A stretch of DNA of 64,000 nucleotides, from assembly GCF_019665785.1 (NCBI RefSeq), contig NZ_CP081149.1, positions 3,410,001 to 3,474,000 on the forward strand. The letters are read 5' to 3'. This stretch comes from Deefgea piscis (GTDB taxonomy: Bacteria > Pseudomonadota > Gammaproteobacteria > Burkholderiales > Chitinibacteraceae). Below the pieces are notes generated by a model. It did no database searches and had not been told where the DNA came from. It worked only from the letters and a program-made list of their open reading frames with translations. Position numbers and translations under genes: made by a program. Position 1 is the stretch's first letter. Each line of letters starts with the position of its first letter. This document shows, piece by piece, positions 1 to 12,241 of this stretch.

Positions 1-299
1 ATCTTCTCGCCGCCAGTGCCAGCGCCACTGTCGCCCAAAGTTTGAATAATCAACTTCAGATCAGGGTCGGCTTCTTTGTCTTCTCGACTTAAATCGGGTG
101 GCTGAACTGGCAAGCCATGCTCGTCAACCAAGGCCGCCACTTGCCGCAATTGATCATCTTGCAGCACTTTAGCCTCTTTAAATGCGGTAAAAAAAGACAA
201 CGATCCCGCTGCGACCGCCACCAGAATAATCGCCAATGATAGCCACAGCGATAATCGAAAGCGCAGCGACGACGTTAATTTGCTTTGGAAACCATCCAT
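1..299 (-). CDS. Sensor histidine kinase, N-terminal part (cut by window edge)
   Basis: This is the start of a membrane sensor kinase; only the first ~99 residues lie in the window. Translating from the ATG at 299 gives a short basic N-terminus, one hydrophobic segment at about residues 15-38 (WLSLAIILVAVAAGSLSFF) and then a polar, acidic periplasmic-looking stretch (LVDEHGLPVQPPDLSRED). That layout fits QseC/TctE-type kinases. The start overlaps the end of the response-regulator gene by 25 bp, so the two are co-transcribed and the kinase is its likely partner. The catalytic domains are outside the window, so the assignment rests on position and topology. The signal sensed is unknown. Confidence 0.7.
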   Translation of the reverse strand, partial: MDGFQSKLTSSLRFRLSLWLSLAIILVAVAAGSLSFFTAFKEAKVLQDDQLRQVAALVDEHGLPVQPPDLSREDKEADPDLKLIIQTLGDSGAGTGGEK

Positions 300-937
300 C
301 CCATTCCCCGAATGTTTTTAATCGCCGTAGCGCCGAGTTTTTTACGCAAACTGTGAATTAAAAACTCAACCGCATTGCTTTCTACTTCTTCATTCCAGCC
401 ATAAATCCGATTTTCTAATTCTTCACGCGACAAGATCGCCCCAGGCCGCAGCAATAATGCCTGCAATAAAGAAAACTCTCTTGCCGATAAGCGTACGGTT
501 TTATCGGCGCACTGCACTTCACGCAAGCTCGGGTCTAAAAATAACACGCCATTATTTAAAATCGGGCTGGCATTACCCGCTTTGCGGCGCACCACTGCCC
601 GCATTCGCGCCAATAACTCTCCCATTTCAAATGGCTTAACCACATAATCGTCTGCGCCCAAATCAAGGCCAGCGATTCGATCATTCACCGCATCTCGCGC
701 CGTCACTAACAAAACCGGCAAGGCATGATTATTTTGTCGCGCCCAGCGTAGTACCTCCAAGCCATTACAGCGTGGCAAGCCAACATCAAGCAACATCACT
801 TCATAGCTTTGTACATTTAACGCCGCCATCGCCGCCTCCCCATCATGTGCCCAATCCACTGCGTAGGCAGCATCTTGCAACGCCATTTGAATCGCTGCGC
901 CGATCATAGGATCATCTTCAACTAGCAATACTTTCAT
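275..937 (-). CDS. OmpR/PhoB-family response regulator (QseB/PmrA-like)
   Basis: A 220-aa two-component response regulator. The receiver domain (residues 1-115) has the acidic pair D8/D9, phospho-acceptor D51 (LLDVGLP), T79 and K101 (VVKPFE). The C-terminal winged-helix DNA-binding domain (about 125-218) has the usual SAREFSLLQALL and VEFLIHSLRKKLG motifs and ends IRGMGWMV. Length and motif order are normal for the OmpR family. The adjoining, overlapping kinase gene supplies the cognate sensor. Sequence style resembles the QseB/PmrA/TctD subgroup, but I cannot tell which stimulus or regulon it serves. Confidence 0.93.
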   Translation of the reverse strand: MKVLLVEDDPMIGAAIQMALQDAAYAVDWAHDGEAAMAALNVQSYEVMLLDVGLPRCNGLEVLRWARQNNHALPVLLVTARDAVNDRIAGLDLGADDYVVKPFEMGELLARMRAVVRRKAGNASPILNNGVLFLDPSLREVQCADKTVRLSAREFSLLQALLLRPGAILSREELENRIYGWNEEVESNAVEFLIHSLRKKLGATAIKNIRGMGWMVSKAN

Positions 938-1092
938 ATTTGTATCCTTTTTCGTCGACCCTAGTCAGTATACGACGAGCATCGGTCAGCGACTATTTTG
1001 CCAGCAACCGCCGCCTAAGCTGATCCAGCATACGAAACCCCTTTCAAAGTGAACTCAAGTTAAAATAGATAATTGCTTTATGAATCGATGCC

Positions 1093-1896
1093 ATGACCCC
1101 TGCCAAACCCAAATCCAAAGCTAAGACGTATTTATCTGCAGGTTCCAAAAATAAAGCGCCACAAGGCAATACCCAAATAGCCAGTCTAGCGAGAGCGTTG
1201 TCCAAGCTCGGGTTTTGTTCGCGTAGCGAAGCCGAAGCCTTGGTCTTACAAAGCGCGGTGAGCGTGAATGGTAAGGTGTGCGTGGAGATCAATCGCCGCG
1301 TCGATTTAGCGCGCGATCAACTGAGTGTGAACGGTCAAAGTGTTGCCGCTGAAAAGAAAGTCTATTTGATGCTCAATAAGCCGCGCGGCTTGATTACCAG
1401 CGCCCAAGACGAAAAAAACCGCGACACGGTGTTTAGTTGCTTCAAAAATAGTCAGGGTGCTACGCTGCCACACATCGGCCCCGTTGGGCGACTAGATAAA
1501 GCCAGCGAAGGCTTGTTGCTATTCACCAATGACACCCAATGGGCGGCGCGCCTTACTGATCCGGCCAGTCATTTGGACAAAATCTATCACGTGCAAATCG
1601 ATCGCCAAGCGACGCCTGCGCTGATCGCCGCGATGCAAACGGGTGTGATGATGGATGACGGCACGCCTCTCAAAGCCAAGCGCGTGACACTATTACGCAG
1701 CGGTGAAAAAAATGCTTGGCTGGAAGTCGTGCTCGACGAAGGCAAAAACCGCCACATCCGCCGCCTGCTTGAAGCCAATCAAATCAACACGCTGCGATTG
1801 ATGCGCGTCGCAATTGGTAGCTTGGAGTTGGGGGAATTAGCGAAAGGCGAATGGCGGGAATTGAGTAGGGACGAAATTAAGCAATTAACCGTGTAG
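1093..1896 (+). CDS. RsuA/RluB-family 23S/16S rRNA pseudouridine synthase
   Basis: A 267-aa enzyme that converts a specific rRNA uridine to pseudouridine. After a lysine-rich N-terminal tail (1-28) comes an S4 RNA-binding domain (about 31-80; [20 protein letters not shown]) and the catalytic domain from about 88 ([14 protein letters not shown]). The motif [16 protein letters not shown] (132-147) holds the catalytic Asp135, and [13 protein letters not shown] marks the C-terminal RsuA/RluB/E/F signature. Length and tail fit RluB or RluF, but the precise target base cannot be read from the sequence. It stands alone, transcribed away from the two-component genes. Confidence 0.9.
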   Translation: MTPAKPKSKAKTYLSAGSKNKAPQGNTQIASLARALSKLGFCSRSEAEALVLQSAVSVNGKVCVEINRRVDLARDQLSVNGQSVAAEKKVYLMLNKPRGLITSAQDEKNRDTVFSCFKNSQGATLPHIGPVGRLDKASEGLLLFTNDTQWAARLTDPASHLDKIYHVQIDRQATPALIAAMQTGVMMDDGTPLKAKRVTLLRSGEKNAWLEVVLDEGKNRHIRRLLEANQINTLRLMRVAIGSLELGELAKGEWRELSRDEIKQLTV

Positions 1897-1958
1897 GGTG
1901 CCAATCAGCGATACTTAAGGAATGAAAATTCCACCGAAATTGACGGTACTTGGCTGCG

Positions 1959-2192
1959 TTACAGCCAACCGGCTCGCCATTGCGTTTGATTTTCTAGCTC
2001 ACTCCAGTGCAAAATGAAATGCCGTTTACTTAGTACCGCTTCTAACGTGACCTGCTCAACCTTTTGTGCGTCCAGCGGATCAAGCTCGACTTTGACGACG
2101 AGAAAGTGCTTCTCGCGTTGCTGCGGCACAACGGCGGTCCATTTGGTATTCAGTAGCTTTTTTGGGTGCCAACTGCGCGTTGGGTGCGTCAT
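1959..2192 (-). CDS. Small Trp-rich conserved protein (TIGR02450 family)
   Basis: A 77-aa protein with no known function. It has the pattern I associate with TIGR02450: a basic start, then LLNTKWTAVVPQQREKHFLV, then a short C-terminal part rich in Trp (HFILHWSELENQTQWRAGWL). It has no signal peptide or membrane segment. It is a single gene convergent with the pseudouridine synthase upstream of it in the window. Family recognition is from memory of the KWTAV..P...EKHF motif. Confidence 0.75.
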   Translation of the reverse strand: MTHPTRSWHPKKLLNTKWTAVVPQQREKHFLVVKVELDPLDAQKVEQVTLEAVLSKRHFILHWSELENQTQWRAGWL

Positions 2193-2258
2193 CGACCTGC
2201 TCCTGTCCTAAACCGTCATCTCAGCATTTAAATAAAATGAGCCAATTATGTTTGAGTG

Positions 2259-2636
2259 CTAATCCTTAAACACTGGCCGATCAATCCCATATTCCACCAG
2301 CGTTTCCAGCGAGATTAAATCGAGAATGTTTTCATGCGTGGCGGCAAGGACGATTTGCGGGGCGACACCGGCTTTGAGCGCTTCGAGCCAGCGCGTCGCG
2401 CAAAGACACCATTGATCACCGGGTTTAAGCCCAGCAAAGCCGTATTCTGGCCGTGGCGTGGATAAATCATTGCCACGCTGTTGAGAAAACCTTAAAAATG
2501 GGCTGCTAAGCACCACGCAAACAATATGCTCGCCGATATCGGTTTCATGCGTTCGGCAACAACCATCACGGAAAAATCCAGTTAAAGGTGCCATGCTGCA
2601 AGGTTTGAGGGTTTGGCCTAATACATTGATATCCAT
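2259..2636 (-). CDS. DUF2237 family protein
   Basis: A 125-aa protein of the DUF2237 family, recognised from the chain NVLGQTLKPCS, LTGFFRDGCCRTHETDIG, NDLSTPRPEYGFAGLKPGDQW, CLCATRWLEAL and LAATHENILDLISLETL. The conserved cysteines (CS, GCC, CLC) suggest metal binding or redox chemistry, but no activity has been established for the family to my knowledge. The length is complete. It lies 19 bp downstream of the metallo-hydrolase gene on the same strand and is probably the last gene of that transcript. Confidence 0.85.
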   Translation of the reverse strand: MDINVLGQTLKPCSMAPLTGFFRDGCCRTHETDIGEHIVCVVLSSPFLRFSQQRGNDLSTPRPEYGFAGLKPGDQWCLCATRWLEALKAGVAPQIVLAATHENILDLISLETLVEYGIDRPVFKD

Positions 2637-2655
2637 GAGTATCGCTCGCTAAGGT

Positions 2656-3432
2656 TTAAATGGTAATGCGTTGACCGTCATACCCTACTTCAATACCAGC
2701 AGGTAACGTTGCAGTTAAAGCGTGATATTCCAGTTCATGCGTCATATGAATCAACACCGTACGTTTGGCCGCAATGTTAGCGGCGACTTGCAGCGCTTGT
2801 TCTACCGATAAATGCGTTGGATGCGCTTTATGACGTAAACAATCCAAAAACAATAAATCTAAATTCTGCAGCAATGCTTCACTCTCAGGCGGGATTTCCG
2901 ACACATCAGTGAGGTAGGCAACATTGCCAATCCGCCAGCCCAAAATCGGCCATTTACCGTGAATCAGCGGTATCGGTTGTACGCTCACCGTACCGACTTG
3001 AAATGGCTCAGCATCGACTTCGTGAATGGTGAGCACCGGTTTATCCCAAAATTCATTGGGTTTAAACAGCGTATACGGAAAGCGCTCTCGGATATGCCCG
3101 AGCATTAAACGATTGCCATACACCGGCAATGCGGCTTTTTGTAACCAGCAAAAAGCGCGTAAATCGTCGATACCATTCAGGTGATCAGCGTGCGGATGGG
3201 TATACAGCACCGCATCAACGTGCAAGATCTGTTCGCGTAGAGCTTGGCTGCGCAGATCTGGCCCAGTGTCGATCAAAAAAGTTTGTCCACCCGCACGAAT
3301 GACCGCTGAAGCGCGGCTGCGGGTGTTTTTTGGATCGCTTGAGCTACACGTTGGGCAGCTGCACCCTAAAGCAGGTGAGCCACCACTAGAGCCTACACCC
3401 AATAAAATGGTTTCAACGGTAAGGCCTGTCAT
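2656..3432 (-). CDS. PhnP-like metallo-beta-lactamase-fold hydrolase
   Basis: A 258-aa MBL-fold hydrolase. The metal-binding motif is T78-H-P-H-A-D-H84, with further ligands expected in LIHG and LTDVSE. The N-terminal GCSCPTC (residues 23-29) matches the extra zinc site of PhnP-type phosphodiesterases, so a cyclic-phosphate or phosphodiester substrate is likely. No phn genes are nearby, so a phosphonate role is not supported here. Its ATG overlaps the stop of tatD by 4 nt (ATGA), indicating translational coupling, and it shares the tatD transcript. Confidence 0.85.
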   Translation of the reverse strand: MTGLTVETILLGVGSSGGSPALGCSCPTCSSSDPKNTRSRASAVIRAGGQTFLIDTGPDLRSQALREQILHVDAVLYTHPHADHLNGIDDLRAFCWLQKAALPVYGNRLMLGHIRERFPYTLFKPNEFWDKPVLTIHEVDAEPFQVGTVSVQPIPLIHGKWPILGWRIGNVAYLTDVSEIPPESEALLQNLDLLFLDCLRHKAHPTHLSVEQALQVAANIAAKRTVLIHMTHELEYHALTATLPAGIEVGYDGQRITI

Positions 3433-4211
3433 TGTGGTTGGCGCGCACGAGCAAATAGTTTAAAGAAATTTTGCGTGGTCGCCTCGGCCACGTCGCTCAG
3501 TGGAATGCCTTTTAATTCAGCAATATGCTCGGCAACATGGCGCACCCAAGCCGGTTGATTTTGTTTGCCGCGATGCGGCATTGGCGCGAGGTAAGGCGAG
3601 TCGGTTTCGATCAGTAGGCGATCAAGCGGCATTAGCCGTGCCAGCTGTTTTAAATCTTCGGCTTTTTTAAACGTCACAATGCCTGAAAGTGAAATATAAA
3701 AACCTAAATCCATTGCTTGTTGCGCCACTTCCCAGCTTTCGGTAAAGCAGTGCATGACACCGCCAACGTCTTGCGCGTTTTCTTCACGCAAAATCCGAAT
3801 GGTGTCCTCAGACGAGGCACGAGTATGAATAATCAGCGGTAAGCCCGTTTCACGCGCCGCGCGAATATGCGTACGAAACCGCTCACGCTGCCACTCTAAA
3901 TCACCCGTAAGACGGAAATAATCCAAGCCCGTTTCGCCAATGGCGACTACTTTGGGCGATTGCGCCAACTCAACCAATTGCGCCACCGTCGGCTCGGGCG
4001 TGTCTTCGTAATCGGGGTGTACACCGACCGAGGCAAAGATATTGTCATGCTGCTGCGCCAGCGCCAGTACCGATGGCAGCTCAGGTAAATTGACTGCGAC
4101 ACAAAGCGCATGGCTCACATCGTAATCTTGCATATTGGCTAATAATTGCGGCATATTGGCCGCAAGATCAGCAAAATTAATATGGCAGTGCGAATCAACA
4201 AACTTCATCAT
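3429..4211 (-). CDS. tatD: TatD-family metal-dependent deoxyribonuclease
   Basis: A 260-aa TatD/YcfH hydrolase with a TIM-barrel amidohydrolase fold. The metal ligands begin with VDSHCH (H8, H10). Other family motifs seen are GVHP, AIGETGLDY, RETGLPLIIHTR, GGVMHCFTES and LIETDSPYLAP. The family includes 3'-5' DNases and D-aminoacyl-tRNA deacylase-like members. YcfH homologues commonly follow holB, as here. Two adjacent ATGs (4211 and 4208) are possible starts. An intrinsic terminator lies just upstream, between this gene and pilZ, so it may use its own promoter or depend on read-through. Confidence 0.92.
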   Translation of the reverse strand: MMKFVDSHCHINFADLAANMPQLLANMQDYDVSHALCVAVNLPELPSVLALAQQHDNIFASVGVHPDYEDTPEPTVAQLVELAQSPKVVAIGETGLDYFRLTGDLEWQRERFRTHIRAARETGLPLIIHTRASSEDTIRILREENAQDVGGVMHCFTESWEVAQQAMDLGFYISLSGIVTFKKAEDLKQLARLMPLDRLLIETDSPYLAPMPHRGKQNQPAWVRHVAEHIAELKGIPLSDVAEATTQNFFKLFARARQPQ

Positions 4212-4225
4212 TTTTCTTCATTCAA

Positions 4226-4254
4226 TAAAAAAGCCGCACCAGAAGGCACGGCTT
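4226..4254 (-). terminator. Rho-independent terminator after pilZ
   Basis: On the minus strand AAGCCGTGCC and GGTGCGGCTT form a 10-bp stem (two G-U pairs) around a TTCT loop, followed by six T. It sits 18 nt after the pilZ stop and 15 nt before the tatD start, so it would end or attenuate the tmk-holB-pilZ transcript. Confidence 0.8.
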
Positions 4255-4272
4255 GAATCATAACCGAAAGAG

Positions 4273-4641
4273 TTACATCGTGTGCGTTGTCCGCCCTGAT
4301 TGCAGATAACCACCGAGTAAATTTTCTATCTTCACCCGTGCTAAATTGCCGGCTTCATTGCTAGAAAATTGAACACCGATGCCTTGCTGATGATTATTAT
4401 GCGCGCCAGGCGGTGTAAGCCAAACGACGTTGCCCGAAACGGCAATCCGCGCCGGATCATCCAACAGCGCCAACAACATAAAGACTTCATCGCCTAAGTT
4501 GTACAGCTTATTGGTGGGAATAAAAATCCCACCGCCTTTAATAAACGGCATGTAGGACGCATATAAAGCGGCTTTTTCTTTAATATTTAGCGACAGCACA
4601 CCGGGACGAGAGGCGGCGGCGCGTACTGGATCTTCGCTCAT
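4273..4641 (-). CDS. pilZ: Type IV pilus assembly protein PilZ
   Basis: A 122-aa single-domain PilZ protein needed for type IV pilus assembly. Typical segments are LSLNIKEKAALYASYMPFIKGGGIFIPTN, GDEVFMLLALLDDP and GIGVQF. The RxxxR c-di-GMP-binding motif is absent, as in canonical pilus-type PilZ. Its ATG overlaps the holB stop by 4 nt. The tmk-holB-pilZ order is the standard arrangement in pilus-bearing beta- and gammaproteobacteria. The pilB-C-D genes at 43-47 kb are probable partners. Confidence 0.92.
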   Translation of the reverse strand: MSEDPVRAAASRPGVLSLNIKEKAALYASYMPFIKGGGIFIPTNKLYNLGDEVFMLLALLDDPARIAVSGNVVWLTPPGAHNNHQQGIGVQFSSNEAGNLARVKIENLLGGYLQSGRTTHTM

Positions 4642-5675
4642 ATTTTTCCTTGGCGAGACGGCCCACGTAAGGCATCCACATAGGCAAACAGCAGATTTTC
4701 AAAAACCAGTCGCTGATTCAGTGGATGACGAGATAATTTTTGCGCATCAGTGAGTTGATTCACGTATTGCATCAACAGTGGCGCTCGTGGGGCAAGACGC
4801 GTTAATGCATCTTGCCAATCAGGATAATAACGAATTTTCCCTGCCAAGCCCAAACTAATCAGATCGTAAATCCACTTCTGTAGCCATGTAATCACTAAAT
4901 CGGTATCTAATTTGGCTTTATCTAATTCGGTACAGAGTTTTAATACATCTAAAGTTGCGGGTTCTGCAATCTGCGTCAGAAAATTCTGCCGCACGGTGAG
5001 CCATTCTGCTGCGGCATCATCCATTGCCGCCAATGGCGCACCGCCAGTATGCGCCAAATGCAATGCCGGATTCACCACCCCATGGGCATTCAACCATTGC
5101 ATTGCCACCGATGAATCAGGCAGCGCCAAAGGAAATACACGGCAACGGCTACGTATCGTTGGCAATAACCGTCGCCAGTGATCAGCCACCAAAATAAAGA
5201 TTGCCCCAGCCGGCGGCTCTTCCAACGTTTTTAAAAATGCATTGGCTGCAGCCACATTCATCGTGTCGGCGGGCACCACTAAAGTCACCCGCACACTGCG
5301 TCGATGTGCCGAGAGATTCACAAAGTCTGCCAAAGCGCGCACATCTTCAACCCGAATCACTTCCGATTTTTTCTTGGCTTTTTTGCTCTCAGTCTCGTCA
5401 GGGCGCTCTTCTTCTGCGTCCTCCGGCTGTAACACGCGATAGTCCGGATGATTGCCGGCCAAAAACCAACGACAGCCATCGCAAACACCACAAGGCTGCG
5501 TTGATTTTTTTGTGTCTTCGCAAAGAAGAAATTGCGCAAGATAAACTGCAAAAGCACGCTTACCAATCCCGGGCTCGCCTGTCAGCAATAAAGCATGTGG
5601 CCAGCGATCACGCTCGCGCAGCAATTCTTGCCATGCAATCTGTAGCCACGGGTATAAAGTCGGTGTTTTATTCAT
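4638..5675 (-). CDS. holB: DNA polymerase III subunit delta'
   Basis: Clamp-loader subunit, 345 aa from the ATG at 5675. It has an AAA+ P-loop ([14 protein letters not shown]), the four-cysteine zinc module [10 protein letters not shown], an acidic insertion, [14 protein letters not shown], the sensor region [17 protein letters not shown] and the arginine-containing [11 protein letters not shown] chose ATG 5675 over the upstream TTG at 5684 because it gives the usual [10 protein letters not shown] start. It overlaps the tmk stop by 8 bp. It acts with delta and gamma/tau subunits to load the beta clamp. Confidence 0.95.
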   Translation of the reverse strand: MNKTPTLYPWLQIAWQELLRERDRWPHALLLTGEPGIGKRAFAVYLAQFLLCEDTKKSTQPCGVCDGCRWFLAGNHPDYRVLQPEDAEEERPDETESKKAKKKSEVIRVEDVRALADFVNLSAHRRSVRVTLVVPADTMNVAAANAFLKTLEEPPAGAIFILVADHWRRLLPTIRSRCRVFPLALPDSSVAMQWLNAHGVVNPALHLAHTGGAPLAAMDDAAAEWLTVRQNFLTQIAEPATLDVLKLCTELDKAKLDTDLVITWLQKWIYDLISLGLAGKIRYYPDWQDALTRLAPRAPLLMQYVNQLTDAQKLSRHPLNQRLVFENLLFAYVDALRGPSRQGKI

Positions 5676-6306
5676 AATCAGCAAAAATTTCCGCCAATTC
5701 GGCCTGAATCACAGCTAATGGTCGATTGGCATCAATGACTCGAATTCGCTGAGGATTTTGCTGGGCTCGCTCCAGATAGGCGGCACGAACACGTGCATGA
5801 AAATCGTGTTGCTCACGCTCAAATCGATCTAACACTCGGCCATTGGCCATTCGCGCCTGACTCACTTCAAGTGGCACATCAAAAATCAACGTCAAATCAG
5901 GTTCGATTAAGCCTGCTTCACGCCCTTGTACCCACTCTTCAAGCTGCGCAAATTTGGTCTGGTCAAGGCCACGGCCACCACATTGATAGGCAAATGTCGC
6001 ATCGGAAAAACGATCACATAAAACCCATTCACCTCGCGCTAATGCCGGCTCAATCACCTCAGTCAAATGCTGAGCTCGCGAGGCAAACATCAACAAAGCT
6101 TCAGTTTCTAAAGACATCGACTCATTGAGTAACAGCGACCTTAGTTTTTCACCTAAACTCGTCCCACCGGGTTCTCTTGATTGCTGTAATGCGATGCCTT
6201 TCTGATGCAACCAAGCAGCAAGCCACGCTAAATGCGTGCTTTTCCCAGCACCATCAATGCCCTCTACCGAAATAAACCGACCTCGTGCAACGCTTGCGCT
6301 CGTCAT
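5668..6306 (-). CDS. tmk: Thymidylate kinase
   Basis: dTMP kinase, 212 aa from the ATG at 6306, making dTDP for DNA synthesis. The P-loop is in [17 protein letters not shown]. The DR motif is in [21 protein letters not shown], and the LID region follows ([22 protein letters not shown]). The open frame extends to a TTG at 6369, but that would add a hydrophobic leader that the family lacks, so ATG 6306 is preferred. There is no clear Shine-Dalgarno. It is the first gene of tmk-holB-pilZ. Confidence 0.95.
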   Translation of the reverse strand: MTSASVARGRFISVEGIDGAGKSTHLAWLAAWLHQKGIALQQSREPGGTSLGEKLRSLLLNESMSLETEALLMFASRAQHLTEVIEPALARGEWVLCDRFSDATFAYQCGGRGLDQTKFAQLEEWVQGREAGLIEPDLTLIFDVPLEVSQARMANGRVLDRFEREQHDFHARVRAAYLERAQQNPQRIRVIDANRPLAVIQAELAEIFADYE

Positions 6307-6479
6307 GAATAAACCAAATACAAAAAGAATCCCTGAATTGTCGCACAAACCATACAAGACAATAAACAAATTCCAGCACTAGCGGGTATATCAAGCTGAG
6401 CCATATCAGGCAAAGGCTGCTATCGAATACAGGATATAAGTATCTGTACTTGCCACGCTGCGCATATCCGGCACACAGC

Positions 6480-6509
6480 AAAAAGCCCGACTCTTTCGAA
6501 TCGGGCTTT
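6480..6509 (-). terminator. Intrinsic terminator of the rRNA operon
   Basis: Read on the minus strand, AAGCCCGATTC and GAGTCGGGCTT form an 11-bp stem closed by a GAAA tetraloop, followed by a run of T. It begins about 15 nt downstream of the 5S rRNA 3' end. Confidence 0.9.
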
Positions 6510-6523
6510 CTACTTATAGGGAA

Positions 6524-6639
6524 GTCTGGCAATGACCTACTTTCACACGGGCAATCCGCACTATCATCGGCGCTGAGGTGTTTCACTGTCCTGTTCGGGA
6601 TGGGAAGGAGTGGGACCACCTCGCTATGGTCGCCAGACA
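6524..6639 (-). rRNA. rrf: 5S ribosomal RNA
   Basis: On the minus strand the sequence starts TGTCTGGCGACCATAGCG and ends CATTGCCAGACTT. The terminal stem TCTGGC/GCCAGA and the internal CCCATCCCGAACAGG loop of bacterial 5S RNA are clear. About 116 nt, last RNA of the operon before the terminator. Ends are approximate by 1-3 nt. Confidence 0.95.
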
Positions 6640-6827
6640 AAAACTTGTCTGATGCAACTCTTTCGAGTTACACGAGAGTTATCGCATTCAGCCGCTATCT
6701 TTTCAGACCACAACCTACAGCGCTAACTCGTAAAATCAATAGAAGAAGTAATTATACTACACTTTCCAACAACAACACTTGGATTGATTATATCCATCGT
6801 CGCACTACGCGCTTCAGGTTATAGGAT

Positions 6828-9713
<2,886 letters not shown>

Positions 9714-10092
9714 TCCTATAACCTCAAACACGTAAAACGTATCTCAGATTACTGAAATCGTATTTGCGACTTGCAAGTGAGTTCTCATTTCACTTGCGGT
9801 TCAGTTCCACTGGCATGAGACCAGCACAACTGAACAGATACAATCAACCCAATATTTTTACTTTGAAATTAAACTCAACCACAACTGCACGCAGTTATTG
9901 TTTTATTTAATTCCATTACAATGTTTATTGGAATTAATTACTTCTTCTATTTTGTTAAAGAGCGATATTACTAAAATCAATCATTCATATCTAAATATAA
10001 ACAGCCGATTTATCTAATTTTAGAAACCAGAATAAAATACACTGCACCCAACAACGTGCAATACATAGAATTCTATTTTCTACAGCAGATAA
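9714..10092 (-). other. 16S-23S spacer segment between tRNA-Ala and 23S, with boxA
   Basis: A 379-nt AT-rich spacer without a gene. A boxA-type antitermination site lies at 9949-9963 (minus-strand GCTCTTTAACAAAAT). A hairpin TTAATTCCA/TGGAATTAA sits at about 9907-9937. The segment next to the 23S gene supplies the 5' half of the 23S processing stem. Confidence 0.75.
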
Positions 10093-10168
10093 TGGTGGAG
10101 GTTAACGGACTCGAACCGTTCACCCCCTGCTTGCAAAGCAGGTGCTCTACCAGATGAGCTAAACCCCC
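10093..10168 (-). tRNA. tRNA-Ala (anticodon TGC)
   Basis: 76 nt including encoded CCA. Acceptor GGGGGTT pairs with AACCTCC. The anticodon loop reads CTTTGCAAG and the T-arm CGGTTCGAGTCCG. It is located in the rRNA operon spacer, as usual. Confidence 0.97.
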
Positions 10169-10175
10169 GTGATAC

Positions 10176-10252
10176 TGGTGGGTCAGATAGGAATCGAACC
10201 TATGACCCCCGCGTTATCAACACGGTGCTCTAACCAACTGAGCTACTGACCC
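10176..10252 (-). tRNA. tRNA-Ile (anticodon GAT)
   Basis: 77 nt including encoded CCA. Acceptor GGGTCAG pairs with CTGACCC. D-arm AGCTCAGTTGGTTAGAGC, anticodon GAT in GTTGATAAC, T-arm TAGGTTCGATTCCTA. First tRNA after 16S in the transcript. Confidence 0.97.
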
Positions 10253-10272
10253 ATATCGTTTCTTTCAAATCT

Positions 10273-10295
10273 ACAGCCGATGAGTGTGAGTACTT
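10273..10295 (-). other. 16S processing stem, 3' arm
   Basis: This 23-nt segment, just downstream of 16S, is complementary to 11965-11987 in the leader at 22 positions; the remaining position is a G-U pair. It forms the long duplex flanking pre-16S that RNase III would cleave. Confidence 0.85.
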
Positions 10296-10315
10296 AATCT
10301 ACCAATCTTTCTCTT

Positions 10316-11850
<1,535 letters not shown>

Positions 11851-11964
11851 AATCTAGCTGAATTTACATACTTGGCTTAGTACTCATTACTCAAAGAAAC
11901 ACTTGGTTAGAAACCAAGATTTCTTTTATATCTTGAGTGTAAGCACTTGTTTGACTGGCAAACC

Positions 11965-11987
11965 AAGCACTCACACTCATCGGCTGT
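11965..11987 (-). other. 16S processing stem, 5' arm
   Basis: Leader segment that pairs with 10273-10295 across the whole 16S gene (23 positions, one of them G-U). It sits about 115 nt upstream of the mature 16S 5' end. Confidence 0.85.
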
Positions 11988-12003
11988 ATTTTGTTAAAGA
12001 TCA
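11988..12003 (-). promoter_or_regulatory. rRNA leader boxA antitermination site
   Basis: Minus strand reads TGATCTTTAACAAAAT, close to the boxA consensus TGCTCTTTAACA. It lies between the promoter and the 16S processing stem, where the Nus antitermination complex would load. Confidence 0.75.
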
Positions 12004-12073
12004 GTGGCTTAGACACTGAAACCAGCTGGAAAACCGCTTGTTTCGTTTGCTGTGTCAGCAGCAGAGAGGCCGA

Positions 12074-12102
12074 ACTATACCCACCCACCGAAAGTACGTC
12101 AA
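12074..12102 (-). promoter_or_regulatory. rRNA operon sigma-70 promoter
   Basis: Minus strand: -35 TTGACG, exactly 17 nt spacer, -10 TATAGT, then a GC-rich discriminator TCGGCCTCT typical of stringently controlled stable-RNA promoters. Expected start is near 12067, about 217 nt upstream of 16S. An AT-rich stretch just upstream (12125-12180) could be an UP element. The core is identical to the tRNA promoter at 26573-26601. The rest of 11851-12241 holds only the leader and this upstream region; I see no gene there. Confidence 0.88.
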
Positions 12103-12241
12103 TACCTAGTTGCAAAGAAAACCAAACGAAGACGCTAAGTAGTTGAATTTAAAAAGATCTAGTTTCAACATTAATTCTGATACATTGTAAAACACAGAAG
12201 GGCTTGAAGCATTGGTGGCAAATATAAATCACGCTAAATGC

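Noticed and set aside
11891..12115. 74-aa ORF on the minus strand
   Set aside because: Covers the rRNA leader, including the processing stem, boxA and promoter -10; explained by RNA function.
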